Shown: positions 32,650 to 43,645, numbered from the stretch's first letter. The stretch: DNA of 64,000 nt from Tupaia tana (GCA_026018925.1 JAKSZU010000008.1:63077027-63141026), one strand, 5' to 3'. Numbers and translations are program-made. The notes: generated by a model from the letters alone, not told the origin.

Positions 32650-34299
32650 AGACTGGTTTTTTTATTACTTGATTTTTTCTATGATATATAGGATTATCCT
32701 CAACTATTTATGCAGATGTTTAAAATCTAGTTATAAATATATACTTCCAAATCTTTCTAAAATTCTAAAAATTCAGATGTGAAGTGATGAGACACTGAAG
32801 CAGCAAAAGTGAATAACACAGTTGGGGTTCAAAACGTATTGCTGATAAATAAGAATTGTAACAATGAAATAAGTGTTTATGACCAATCACATATACATGA
32901 AAAAGGAAAAATTGGCACTCAATTTAAGATCTGTTGTCTGAGAGACCAGATGGTAGAAATGACATTAACTTGAACTAGAAGTGTGATAAATACGATTTGA
33001 GGTCAATATGTTAAAATCAGTTTTGGAATGTAAAGGTTGCAATATCTCCAAAATATCCATGCAGAAATTTCCAAAAAGCATTGGAAAATTAAGCCCTGAC
33101 ACACAAGCAAGAGGGCAGTATTGGAGGAGGAGGACACGAGATTCTCCACAAAGGGCCTGTGGACTGTGAGGTGCAATGGCCTAAATGTGTGATGAAGCAT
33201 CATAAGCATCCTGGATTTTTCTCATATAAATACAATAGCAAAAGTAAATAAATAAATAAGGTAAATTGTCTTGGGATCTTATTAACATGACAAAGAAAAC
33301 TGTGATGATACTGTCCCATTCCTGCCCCTTATAGGAAATGTCACTGAACCACAATGATGCATTTACATCTTGAACTGCACTGATGTTTATGCATATGTTT
33401 GTCTTTACTAGCTCTGTCTATGCCGTGATCATCCAACACAAAATCTAATCTACACAAGAGTAAACTCTCCTTATTTTTTCCTCTTGGAAATGATTCCAAA
33501 AGGATGTTTTGTCCACCTAAGTGTATGGCATACCTTTCACAGTAACCAGCACAGCCTACAAGCTGTGGGTTCTTAGTAGCAGCTAGTGGCATCCTATACT
33601 GTTATTCAGACCAGAAAAAGGACTTACCATCTGTGGGGGTTTTTTATATCACTGCCAAGAGGCCCCAATGTTGTGGCTGAGAGGAGGTGTCCTACTGTGT
33701 TTCTGATGAGTTTTACCAAGAAGAGTATGATTCTACTATCTGCTAGCCTCAATTAGAGACAGACCTTGTTGTTTTCTTTTCTCTTCTCTGTCTCGAAGTG
33801 GAACTTGAAAAGAGGTGACTCACCTGGTTCTTTTCTTCAATGCTGTCTGCCATGTATCAATATTGGTGAGAATACTTTTAAAAAACAGAAAGCTCTAGAA
33901 TGCCATATGATGTTAGAATGTGCAAATTGTTTTTGCATAAACCGTCTATAACTGACCATATAACAAAGAACCATAAACCATAAAATCACTAGGTCAAAAT
34001 CAACCTGCAGCTATCTTGTATTTGGGAAGCAGTTAATTTCTAATTATCTTGAATTTGACTGTCTTTGAGTCAGATTTGAGCTTTCAAGTGTGTCCTAGTC
34101 CCCATTACTCTCTCTTTTCACACTTGGCCACACCACATATTTAATGGCTCCCTTTCAGCTCTCCTTCCTTCCCTTTATTAGTAATGGGAAGATGAGATTG
34201 AAAGAATAACCAGAGGACTAATTTTGAAATTGCTTGTGGTAATTGATAGCACTCCAACATTTGTGACAGAATAAATCTTTTCTCAGGTTACTTCTGCCC
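32650..34299. other. Spacer without recognised element
   Basis: About 1.65 kb, mostly AT-rich. 33000-33220 and 33330-33600 have more balanced composition and frames of 68 and 83 codons on the minus strand with no known domain. Nothing supports a gene. Confidence 0.4.
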
Positions 34300-34382
34300 A
34301 GGCAAAAATTATATGCATAAAACTTAGCATAGTATCTAGCACAGAGCAGGCATCTAATACATATTGTTTGAATAAATGAATT
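34300..34382 (+). mobile_element. L2/MIR-type 3' end
   Basis: AACTTAGCATAGTATCTAGCACAGAGCAGGC and ATACATATTGTTTGAATAAATGAAT fit the terminal part of L2 or MIR3 elements (GCACATAGTAGGCGCTCAATAAATG pattern). Confidence 0.6.
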
Positions 34383-34614
34383 TATTTGACTGCTGAATAG
34401 CCTTTGGGTCTGGATGAACTTCTTTTAGCGCAGCCAAATTTGCATAGAAGATGTCAGAGCTTGGGTCTGCTGATGGCTAAGATATTTCTAATATATTTGA
34501 TGAATATTAAACTTAGAAACCCTATCTTTGACATTTTTACTATATCCTTTATATTAAATAGACCCTGTGAAATGCTTAAAGTAACATGTAAACTATTCAA
34601 GTGTTTACTCTCTG

Positions 34615-34775
34615 TATATAAAGTTGTACCATACATTATCTCGCTGAATTCTAACAAAAACCCTATTTAGCCTGTATTAAAGTACCCATTTTGTATAGGA
34701 TGGAATGACATTGAGAGATATTGAGGGATTTTTCTCAATCGTTAAACAGCAAAATCAGACTTCAAATCAAAAGAA
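34615..34775 (-). mobile_element. MIR SINE, minus strand
   Basis: ATTATCTCGCTGAATTCTAACAAAAACCCTATTTAG, ACCCATTTTGTATAGGATGG and AGATATTGAGGGATTTTTCTCAATC correspond to the reversed MIR core. Ancient tRNA-derived SINE shared by mammals. Confidence 0.65.
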
Positions 34776-35226
34776 GTCTTTGTTTTTTCCCCCAGGGGCA
34801 ATCGAGCTCATTTTGTTTTTATGATTAATTAGGACAGTTGTGTCCAGGCTCTTTCATAAGAGAATATGGCCTAAGTGTTACCTCAGTTCTTGGGACAGAC
34901 TTGAGAGTCTGGGGAAGGACAGATCAAGTCATCCATCCACCACCTTCCCATATACTCTCCGAGTGTCCATTCTACAGTGAGGTTGATAAGAACCTTCTCC
35001 TGAAGTCAGTTCGGCCTTCATACTTTTTAAATTTTTTCCATATGTTTAGATTAAAAAGGTATGTACATGTACTCACCCCTGTACTAGACAGGTTTATGTA
35101 CCAAATACTGTATGAAAATTGTGAATGAGAATATGGAAGTTGTTACTCCATGCTCTGTCCTTTCTAGGACTATCTCTGGGTGCCTTTTGTGTTAAAAGAA
35201 AATTCTGAAAAAATTTAGGGGAATTT
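34776..35226. other. Spacer
   Basis: A 96-codon frame (34838-35128) has no recognisable domain. AAAAAGGTATGT at 35054 looks like a splice donor but has no coding support. Confidence 0.35.
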
Positions 35227-35230
35227 CTTT

Positions 35231-35270
<40 letters not shown>

Positions 35271-35545
35271 TTTCTTTTCTTTTCTTTTTTTTTTTTTGGA
35301 GAGGTTTTTGCTATAGGGTGCGTGCGCTCGCCAGAAAGACACAGAGAGACAGAGAGACAGAAAGTGAGAAATCACCCCATGGGGAATGGACACACCACAA
35401 TCCCTTCTCCTCCTTTCTCCTTTCGGGATCTTGGGCACGCAAGCACATTCTCCCGGCGTGAGTTTAAGTGCCGGGTCTGGGACTCAAACCACGGTTAACT
35501 ACATAGGAGTCCAGCGACATAGCCATTACACTAACTGCTGGTCCC
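35227..35545 (-). mobile_element. tSINE-L with (CTTT)n tail and TSD
   Basis: CpG-containing body in reverse (GGAGAGGTTTTTGCTATAGGGTGCGTGCGCTCGCC to CTGCTGGTCCC). Its tail has become (CTTT)n at 35228-35285. TSD TAGGGGAATTTC before the tail and TAGGGGTATTTC after the head. Confidence 0.94.
35228..35285. repeat. (CTTT)n microsatellite in SINE tail
   Basis: About a dozen CTTT units grown from the reversed poly(A) tail. Confidence 0.93.
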
Positions 35546-35975
35546 GTAGGGGTATTTCAACTATTTGGTTTTACATCATTCACAAGGATTCATATTCTAC
35601 CACATTACAGGATAGACTAGAGTTGCAACATTTATTTGAAAGCCAGAATCACATACACATTTAAATGTGAATTCGGTTCCACAATTGTCCCTGTTATTAG
35701 GGTTTCCTTTTAGAACACTGGTGTTACTTATTATGTAATCATTTTCATCATGAGAAAAGTGAATTCAAAATAGATCTCTTCAAAAAATATTTGGGGCCAA
35801 TTTTACTGTGTTAATGCTTTTCTCCAATATAATAATATACATTAAATTGAACTCAGTAGTCAGTGCTTCTACACTCAAAGAATTAACTTGAATCTATCCA
35901 CCCTATTCTAATGATTTAGCTATATAGTTTCTTCTAAACTAGGTCACAGGAGAGTATCTAACCTCTCTCCTTTTA
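35546..35975. other. AT-rich spacer
   Basis: No recognised feature. Confidence 0.45.
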
Positions 35976-36224
35976 CTTTTTTTTAAAAAAAGATTTTTGC
36001 TGCAGGGCATGTGCACTCGCCAGAGAGACAGAGTCAGAAAGCAAGAAATCACCCCCCGAGGAGGATGTTCACACTGTAATCCTTTCTCCTCCATTCTCCT
36101 GTCAAGATTTTGGGCACACATACACACACCCAGCATGAGTTTCAAGCTACCAGGTCCGGAGCTCTAACTGTGGTCAGCCACATGGGAGTCCAACACCTTA
36201 ACCACTACACCACCTGCTGGCCCC
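35976..36224 (-). mobile_element. tSINE-L, minus strand
   Basis: Reverse orientation: AAAGATTTTTGCTGCAGGGCATG, ACCCCCCGAGGAGG, GTAATCCTTTCTCCTCC, head CACATGGGAGTCCAACACCTTAACCACTACACCACCTGCTGGCCCC. The GGTTAAGG type head marks an older subfamily. Confidence 0.9.
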
Positions 36225-36226
36225 AT

Positions 36227-36282
<56 letters not shown>

Positions 36283-36356
36283 GTGTCTCTGTGTGTATGT
36301 GTGTGTATGATGAGTGCATGCATCCTATAGCAAAAGAAAAAAAAAAAAAAAAAAAC
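36225..36356 (+). mobile_element. tSINE 3' end with long (TC)n, plus strand
   Basis: (TC)26 at about 36230-36281, TGTGTATGTGTGTGTATGATGAGTGCATGCATCCTATAGCAAAAG and poly(A). These are the CT-rich and terminal modules of tSINE-L on the plus strand, abutting the head of the minus-strand copy. Confidence 0.8.
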
Positions 36357-36984
36357 CTGAAGGTCCATGCCAGAGCATACAGAAAAGGCCTATTGGGCCA
36401 ACAGCTTTCCTGAAATGAAGCTTCTTAAACTACATTTATGACCATAAAGTTATGTCGTCAGGATTTATATATGGTGCCTCTCTAGACATACTGCATGTGA
36501 AAATTAGCAAGTTCACAAGTAGTAGAAAAACCTTGCTCAAAATGTGACCACTGAGGTTTTTCCCCTAGTCTTTTCACTCAGAGTTTTTTCACCACAGGCC
36601 ATATTTCTCCAGGATAAGTTCCCCCTAGATCCCAGAGAGGTAGTCTGGCAGTACTTAGTTATCATCGCCTCAAACACTTCATCATATACATATATGACAA
36701 AATTTGATCATTCAAAAAATTAATATATATTTCACTCTTAAAGCAAGGCAATCTGTCAAAATATTTTATTTCTGATTTATTTTGCATTTTTTACCAAATC
36801 ATATTAACTGAGCCACACATATTTTCAATATGACCTTGTTTGTATTCTGCAACAGGAGAGTATCTGGAACTAAAACTCCCAGGACATTGAACAAACCCTG
36901 CTTTACCCCTCCATAGAGCTTCATACACATAGAAAATCCTTCCTTCAAACAAACTGATCCATTACAAGAAGCCAGCTTTTTCAA
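36357..36984. other. Spacer
   Basis: No gene or repeat recognised. Confidence 0.4.
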
Positions 36985-37205
36985 ACCATATTTACTGGGT
37001 ATTTTCTATTTACCAGGCACTGGTCAATACGTAACATACAGTGTTTTGTTTAATCTTCACAGCAAGCCAGTGAGTAAGGTATTTTATCCATTTTATAAAT
37101 GTGGAAAGTATGGCACAGAGATATTTCAATAGTTTGCACTGGATAGCTGATTAAATAAAGGACAGAGCTTATTAGCTGGACATGACAGAAAGATAAACCA
37201 TGTAC
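36985..37205 (-). mobile_element. MIR SINE, minus strand
   Basis: TATTTACTGGGTATTTTCTATTTACCAGGCACTGG, TTTAATCTTCACAGCAAGCC, ATCCATTTTATAAATGTGGAAAGTATGGCACAGAGA are the reversed 3' half and core of MIR in order. Good preservation for this age. Confidence 0.85.
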
Positions 37206-38699
37206 TTTTAACCATGAAGTTGTTATAAATTCCTGGAAGATGAATTTTTTGGGGGAGTAGAGCAAACAGTGCCTTAAAATTGTCAAATACCTTAAAAGAT
37301 GCCCATAGGGAAATTTAAGAACAATAGTTAAAATTATAGTACTGCAAAAAATTTCTTTTGAGAGGCATCTTGCTTGGTAGCCAGATATTAGCTGTGACTT
37401 TTCCTATGATCTTGGAATATTGACTATGTCCCAAAGGCCAAAAAACAGTGAAGACCATACCATTTACCCAGGACCTGTCAGGAGACTTTGACACCAGTTT
37501 CCACCTCCAGGCTGCATAAAGGAGGTAGACATGATATAATTGGCTGAACGAGCTGCAGGGATTCTTTATTTAGAGGAGAGTTATGAGATTGTTGTTAGAC
37601 GTCATTGCCACTGACCTTCTCAAGCCATGTGAGGATGATTTCAAAGGAGCAACTCCAGCTTTGCTACAGAAAAAAAAAAAAAAAATCAAAGCTTAAAAGT
37701 AGGAAGCTAGTCAGGAATGCCCCATCTGCACCAAAATGAGTTTCCCTGGAAGACATCTACACTCCCCAGACCGTTGTGGACCCCATGGAAAGAGCTGAAC
37801 TTGAATACTCTGGGAACTCACTGAAGGGTGTGGGAATCTCAACTAAGATGCAAAGCAGCGAGCCTGTAGGGGAATCATTTACATAGAGGGGGACCCCTGG
37901 AAGAGGAGGACATCGCCAAACATCCACAAAAGTACAAATCAGATAAAGAATTATTGAGTATCTGACATCTTAGAAGATTTAAGTAATGAGCTATCACTGT
38001 ACCCATCAAATCCTCCCCCCTCCATTTCTTCTTCACACTGTCACTCTTCCTCTTCTCCTCCAGTCTCTATTGCAGTTTGAGGGAAAGCTCACCATTCCTT
38101 CTCTTCCACTGCAGGTCCCTAACCTCTGTCAGGTCCAACAAGTGAGTTGGGAGAAGACAGGAAGAAATGTAAGCATTTTAAACTAAAAGAGGGTTTGAAG
38201 ATCTAACACTAGGCTAGGCTGTATAGTTTATTATATTAAATTAAGACTGTCTATGTAAATACTGTAGATTAAGGCAGAGAAGCTATGGAATCTACTTAAC
38301 CTTGGCATGCAGAAGCAGGGAAGAACAAGCCAATAAGGTGAGTTTGCAGAGGCAGTGGTGTGGGAAAAGGAAATTCTGATATATTTCAGTCTTAGAAATT
38401 ATAACTCATTCTAAATCCTTGACTAGAGTTGGAACAAATTTTTAGTCAGCCTTTCCTATACCAAGCCCCTAGTTCAGCTCTTGGTTGTCTGACCAGTCCT
38501 CAAGCCTCTAGACTTGGTTCCTGATTCTGCCTTGATCCTTCATTTATCTTTTATATTACTTCATATTTTCCCAGTTCCCAGATTTGATTGGGAATTGCAA
38601 AGATACCCTGCTGCGTCTACCAACTGATTCCACTCACTTCAGGGTATAAGGTGAACTCCAAAACTAAATTCCTTATTTCTGCTTTTTCTTTTATTTTCT
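37206..38699. other. Spacer, 1.5 kb
   Basis: 37400-37970 is GC-balanced, without stop-free frames or named repeats. 37982-38190 holds a CT-rich 66-codon frame with no domain. No gene supported. Confidence 0.4.
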
Positions 38700-38905
38700 C
38701 TACATTTTTTTGGTGGGGATGGGGAGTCTTGCTATATCACAATCCTTTTGCCACCGCCTCCAGGGTAGCCAGGATTATAGGCACAAGGCACCATGCCCAA
38801 GTTTTACATTGGGTTGGTAAAAATCAACCTGGGTCTCCCAATGGCCTCAGTCTGCTAAGTAGTAGTATCAATCAGCATGAGATAATGCAATTGGGTGCCT
38901 TATCC
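38700..38905 (-). mobile_element. Possible 7SL-derived SINE fragment (dimer-like)
   Basis: GGATGGGGAGTCTTGCTATATCAC, CACCGCCTCCAGGGTAGCCAGGATTATAGGCACAAGGCACCATGCCCA mirrors the reversed left part of 7SL/Alu/B1 elements (GCCTCCCGAGTAGCTGGGATTACAGGC...CCACCATGCCC). A second weaker block, GTCTCCCAATGGCCTCAGTCTGCTAAGTAGTAG, CAGCATGAGATAATGCA, may be another monomer. Strongly diverged; chance similarity is possible for the second half. Confidence 0.5.
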
Positions 38906-39136
38906 CATTATTAATCTGTACCTGGGTTAAGTAGTTCTTGGTCTCAGCCTCTTCAATTTTGCTCTGTGCCAATGAATTGATTAGTTGAACTACTCCCAGC
39001 CATGATCAAACAAATGGTATTCAAGTGATAAATATGAGCTGGCCAAACCAGCACAATAATCTGCTCAACTTTCCACCAATGAGGAATGTAAATAATTTCT
39101 TAAGAATTATTTTCTAATAAATATTCCCACTTTAAT
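38906..39136. other. Short spacer
   Basis: No recognised feature. Confidence 0.4.
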
Positions 39137-39273
39137 TTATTTTATTTTTGCAATAGGGCATGTGTACTCACTGGAAACAGACAGAGACGGGAGGAGGAGA
39201 GAGTGAGAAGCACCCCGTACCCAGGAGTATGGCCACACCGCAATCCCTTCTCCTTCATTCCCCTCTGAGGATT
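39137..39273 (-). mobile_element. tSINE-L 3' half, 5'-truncated
   Basis: TTTTGCAATAGGGCATGTGTACTCACTGG, GAGAAGCACCCCGTACCCAGG, CACACCGCAATCCCTTCTCCTTC, ending in the middle module at GAGGATTTTC. No head. Confidence 0.82.
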
Positions 39274-39436
39274 TTCTTATTCCTATGTTATTGCATTTAC
39301 ACAGTGGAAAGAGCTTCCCATATACTTTCAGACAAATAAATGTCTATGATTTATTTATCCCTTGCAATGGGCTTGTTACTATGCTAATAATTTTGTATAA
39401 TTATTTCTTCTTTGTGTGTATAGAGATTCATTTTAT

Positions 39437-39694
39437 TCTTTTTTTATTTTTTATTTTATTTTATTTTTTTTGGCTTTAGAGCATGTGCACTCACCAGAGA
39501 GACAGTAAGTGAGAAATCACCCCCTCAGGGACAGGGGGGATGGCCACACTGCAATCCCTTCTCCTCCATTGTACTCTCAGGATTTGGGGCACACACACAT
39601 ACATGCCCAGCATGAATTTCAAGTTCCAGGTCCAGGTCTCAAACCATGTTTGGCCATGTGGGAATCCAGAGCCTCAACCACCACCTGCTGGCCC
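39437..39694 (-). mobile_element. tSINE-L, minus strand
   Basis: TTTTTTGGCTTTAGAGCATGTGCACTCACC, GATGGCCACACTGCAATCCC, head AACCATGTTTGGCCATGTGGGAATCCAGAGCCTCAACCACCACCTGCTGGCCC. It stands at the edge of a MIR, which continues on its right. Confidence 0.88.
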
Positions 39695-39699
39695 TAATT

Positions 39700-39870
39700 T
39701 TATATAATTATTTTTAATCCTCACAATACCATCCTGTTGAAAGAGTTATTATTTTACTCACTATATATATATAAGGAAATTAGCTCTGAGAGGTTTAAAG
39801 GCTAGCCTAAAAATGACAGAACTAGAATTAAATTCCAGATTTTTCTGATCCAGAAAACACTAGAATTTGG
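39700..39870 (-). mobile_element. MIR SINE, minus strand
   Basis: TTTTTAATCCTCACAATACCATCC, TATTTTACTCACTATATATATATAAGGAAATTAGCTCTGAGAGGTTTAAAGG, ATGACAGAACTAGAATTAAATTCCAGA. Reversed MIR core and tRNA-proximal part. Confidence 0.78.
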
Positions 39871-40959
39871 CAAAAGCTTGATTACAAAAGTAATGTGTAG
39901 CAGATGTTGGGAGGAACATAGTTGTTATAAGTCAAATTTCAAAAAGCATATTTACAGATTCATGGAGTAGTGTGCTTCAAATATTAACTGAGAAATGAGA
40001 TGGATGAAGACAGACAGAGGGAGAAAGCTTGGCTTTGGCTCAGATCCCAGTGGTAGAAACTGCCAGACACTATAAATTCAAGCCAATGCTTGGACTTGTC
40101 TCTGGTTGTAAACAAATAACTATTGTGGAGCATCGCTGAGGGGATGGACTCTACTTAACGTAATGCCTGTGTTGCTCTAACTGGCACTGGCTGGAACATC
40201 AAGACGCATTCTCTAACTGTTGTCGGCAGAGTACACAGTCAAAGGTTCCTACTCCAAACTCAAACTGAGTGTTCGCAACTGATAGATGAGGGGAACTTTG
40301 AAGGGTGATGAGAAGCAAGATTTGCTTTCTTCTCACAGGCTGCTTGCTCTTTCAGCCATGTGATTGCACTCTACTTCAGGATCTAACTGGGGAGAACTCT
40401 TTGGGTCATTCTATGTTAACAGAGAATTTTATAAACATATGAACCTTCTCAGTGTTGCATGTGATGTTCCTCCATGGTTCCTACAGTGGGAGTTCACTGA
40501 AGAGTAGCATTTTCTGCTCCACCTGTGGTTATTTTAAGAGATGGGAGAGTGTGGTGTGGGTGGAAGAGAACATACAAAAATCCGATGAGACATTTGTAAA
40601 GTTGTTTCTATGGCTACCTAACACTTGTGCTCCTTTAAAGTCTGCAACAGCCAGTATGTTTATCCATGATCTTTATAATTAATGCCATGTTTAAATCAAT
40701 AGTATATTTCAGATATTATTCAAAAGGTATTTATTTGGCATGTAATATGAGCTAAGTACTAGCTTCTGAGAGTACAGAGGTGGGAAAAATAAACACAAAA
40801 TCTGAGCCTCACAATCAGCTTGCTAACTACCAGATGGAATTCACCAGAATATTTATCTACTATGAATTCTTCCTGGTAATGATATTAATAGTAAAAACTA
40901 GCAATTGCATTTGAGCTACAAAATAAAATAGTATTAGAACATGATTAAAAGGAAAAAAT
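39871..40959. other. Spacer, 1.1 kb
   Basis: No recognised repeat. A 76-codon frame at 40452-40682 has no domain I recognise and no supporting signals. Confidence 0.4.
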
Positions 40960-41156
40960 TGAATATCCATAGCCTATACTGATAAAAATGACTGAATAAA
41001 AAATATGTGGAGGAAAATAGACGACTCTAATGAAGAATTCCAAATAAATTTTGTGAGTACTCTCAAGGAGGTGGAACATAACTCCCCACTACGTAAGTGT
41101 AGCTATAAATAGTGACTTTCTTCCCAATAATACAGAACAAGGAAAAGATTTTTTAA

Positions 41157-41182
41157 ATAACTATTTATTTATTCTTATTTAC

Positions 41183-41215
<33 letters not shown>

Positions 41216-41361
41216 ATTTGCTGTGGGACGTGTGTGCCCACCAGAGAGAGAGAGAGAAAGAGAAAGGGTAAGTGAGAAAGCAAGTTGCCAGGTCCAGAAC
41301 TAGAACTTCAGTCAGCCACTGGGAATCCAATGCCATAACTACCACTCCACCTACTGACACC
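41157..41361 (-). mobile_element. tSINE-S with (ATT)n tail, inside L1M
   Basis: Short form in reverse: tail (ATT)10 at 41184-41213, AATTTGCTGTGGGACGTGTGTGCCCACC, GAGAGAGAGAGAAAGAGAAAGGG, GCAAGTTGCCAGGTCCAGAACTAGAACTTCAG, head to CACCTACTGACACC. Confidence 0.8.
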
Positions 41362-41775
41362 AGAAAGGGAATTTTAAAACCTGAAAAACACTGCATCAAC
41401 TATATTATCCAGTTTAACACCCTCAGGGACAAGTCATACTGTGTACTCTCTTTAGGATGTGATAAAGGCCATACTCTACCCTGTGGTCTTCCTTTCCAAG
41501 GCACATTATCCCAATCTATTCCTGACAAATCACAATGGAGGGACTTCTACAAAATACTTAACCAATACTTCTCAAAACTGTCAAGGTTATCGAAAAATAA
41601 AGTAAGACAAGGAAGTCTAAGAAACTGTCATAGTTGAAAGGAGCCTAAAGGGACATGATGAATCAATGTAATGCTGTACCCTAGGTAAGCTCCTAGAATG
41701 AGAAACAAGAAAAGGGCATTAGGTAAAAACCAAGGAAATATGAATTACTATGGGTTGTAAGTAATAATAATGTGT

Positions 41776-42003
41776 GGGGCCAGCTCCATGGCACAGTAGC
41801 AATACACAGCTCAAAAGAAGCTGGATCTCACATGGCTGCTGCAGTTGAAATGCCCAGCCAGTCTGCCCGAGGCACAAGGGCATGGCACTAGGTTAGAAGA
41901 CTGAAAGAAGGGAATCACAGCACCCTGTGGAAGGGGCTTTTTTTTTCTCTCTCTCTTCTCTCTCATACATACATATACTCTGTCATTAATAAAGAAAAAA
42001 ATT
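41776..42003 (+). mobile_element. tSINE-2 copy, inside L1M
   Basis: GGGGCCAGCTCCATGGCACAGTAGC head, GTTGAAATGCCCAGCCAGTCTGCC, GAATCACAGCACCCTGTGG, CT-rich part, CATTAATAAAGAAAAAAATT tail. The L1M text continues on both sides, proving insertion. Confidence 0.75.
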
Positions 42004-42253
42004 AATAGTACTCATATGTGATATGGGCTCATTCATTTTAGCAAATGTACCACTCTAACATAAGATGTTAACACTAGGGGAAACCGAGTAGATATATACG
42101 GGAACTCTCTACCATTATCACAAGCAGGGTTTTCTTTGTTTTCATGTTTTGTACATCTAAAACTTTTCTTAAAAAAAAAAAAAAAAAAGTTCATTTAAAA
42201 AAATCTTTAATTCTCTTTAGAATTTTCAAAAAATATTTGTCAATATATATTTC

Positions 42254-42495
42254 TTTTTTGGAGAGGTTTTTGCTATAGGGAGCGTGCGCTCGCCAGACAG
42301 ACAGAGACAGAAGGCAAGAAATCACCCCCCAGGGGAGATGGCCACACTGCAATCCCTTCTCCTCCATTCTCTCGGGATCTTGGGCATGCACACACATGTG
42401 CCCGGCGTGAGTTTAAGCTAACGGGTCCAGGACTCGAAACACAGTCGACTGCGTGGGAGTCCAGCAACATAGCCATTACGCTAATTGCTGGTCCC
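42254..42495 (-). mobile_element. tSINE-L, young, TSD
   Basis: GGAGAGGTTTTTGCTATAGGGAGCGTGCGCTCGCC, CCCCCCAGGGGAGATGGCC, head GTCGACTGCGTGGGAGTCCAGC to CTGGTCCC. TSD TGTCAATATAT on both sides. Small deletion in TCTCGGGATC. Confidence 0.94.
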
Positions 42496-42624
42496 TGTCA
42501 ATATATTTTAATTCATTGATTATGTAAAGATTGGATACCCTCTGTTTTCCCAATGTTTTTCTGGGCACACAGAGCCTAATCACAGAGTTTGTAAACTAGT
42601 ATGGAACATGAATGAGGGAGTTGA

Positions 42625-42735
42625 CCTGGCAAGTATTATAATGTACACTTTATAAATGACTGAGAAATAGTTTAGAGAGGTTCAGATTTGCCAAAGCTAC
42701 ATAGTTTTAAGAAGTAGAATTCAATGGTAAGTTTT
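42625..42735 (-). mobile_element. MIR fragment, minus strand
   Basis: TATAAATGACTGAGAAATAGTTTAGAGAGGTTCAGATTTGCCAAAGCTACATAG fits the reversed MIR core (GAGGAAACTGAGGCAC...TTGCCCAAGGTCACACAG). Confidence 0.75.
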
Positions 42736-42873
42736 ATGACTACAAATTTATTTCATTTCTCATTAAAATAAACTCATAACTTAGAGTTTTACTGTTCTGC
42801 CCAACAGACTTCATCATCACATGGATTTCCAAGACCATACTCGCATGGATGACTTTGTGAAAATAAGAAAACA

Positions 42874-43130
42874 AGGGCCAGCCAGTGACATGGTGATTAA
42901 GGTGGCTAGATCCCACATGACTATGTAGATCGAGTGGCAGAACTGGCAGCTTGAGAAGCACACTGGGCACATGTTCAAGTATGCCCCAAATCCCAAAAGA
43001 AGAAATGAAGGAGAGGGATTGCAGTGTGACCGTGCCCCAAAGTTGGTGCTTTTTCACTTTCCTTCTCTCTCTCTCTGTATATGTCTCTCTTTGGCACATG
43101 CACGTGCCCTCTAGCAAAATAAAGAAATAA
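42874..43130 (+). mobile_element. tSINE-L, old variant
   Basis: AGGGCCAGCCAGTGACATGGTGATTAAGGTGGCTAGATCCCACATG head, AATCCCAAAAGAAG, GGAGAGGGATTGCAGTGTGACC, CT-rich part, GTGCCCTCTAGCAAAATAAAG tail. CCCTCTAGC in place of CCCTATAGC is shared with the 58.14 kb copy, suggesting a subfamily. Confidence 0.88.
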
Positions 43131-43424
43131 ACATGAAAATGACCTCTATTGCTGGCTATTGCCCTGTAGAGAATTGAGCATGTTCTACAAGGTGTAGAAT
43201 TTCTAAAGTTCTGATTCCCTGAAACTTCTTAATTGATATGAAACAAAAATAATAGATATAAGACACTTAAGGCCTGTGTATAGACGTCTTTTAATCAAAT
43301 GACATTCTATCAAGTGGAATTCAGAAAGCACATGGCACACTTTAGTTCATTTACTTCAAAAGGTCTATGTTCTTTACTTAGCACTTACTTACAATGAGAG
43401 CAGAAACATATAACAGGATGGACA
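43131..43424. other. Spacer
   Basis: No recognised feature. Confidence 0.4.
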
Positions 43425-43645
43425 TAGCAGCTGGAATCAGAAGAGATTCAAATTCCCACTCTGACACTGGCTAGTTTAATTATATTGACGTGGTGACATA
43501 TCCTTTCTGAGTAATAATTTTCCATGTGTAAAATAGTAATAATAGCACTTACTTAGAGGTACTTAAAAGACTGAAATTTATGCACATGAATTACCAAGCA
43601 CAAAGGCTGACACAAGTAAAGATTCAATAAATATTAGCATTTGAA
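43425..43645 (+). mobile_element. MIR SINE, plus strand
   Basis: GCTGGAATCAGAAGAGATTCAAATTCCCACTCTGACACTGGC, GTGACATATCCTTTCTGAGTAATAATTTTCCATGTGTAAAATAG, AATAATAGCACTTACTTAGAGG, TTCAATAAATATTAGC: nearly the whole MIR in order. Confidence 0.85.

Larger units (their letters stand above)
40960..42195 (+). mobile_element. L1M (L1MC/L1ME-type) 3' UTR, split by two SINEs
   Basis: The order of landmarks matches old L1M 3' UTRs: AGGTGGAACATAACTCCCCACTAC, ATAGTGACTTTCTTCCCAATAATACAG, CCCTGTGGTCTTCCTTTCC, CAATGGAGGGACTTCTACAAAATAC, CTTCTCAAAACTGTCAAGG, AAGAAACTGTCATAG, GGCATTAGGTAAAAACCAAGG, AAATGTACCACTCTAACATAAGATGTTAAC, GGGAACTCTCTACCATTATCACAAG, poly(A) near 42190. SINEs occupy 41157-41361 and 41776-42003. 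The frame of 121 codons in it is not a gene. Confidence 0.9.

Noticed and set aside
35050-35065. Splice donor AAAAAGGTATGT
   Set aside because: Donor-like motifs occur often by chance and the frame before it has no recognisable protein.
36230-36281. CRISPR-like or satellite array
   Set aside because: It is a simple (TC)n run derived from a SINE; there are no spaced direct repeats anywhere in the window.
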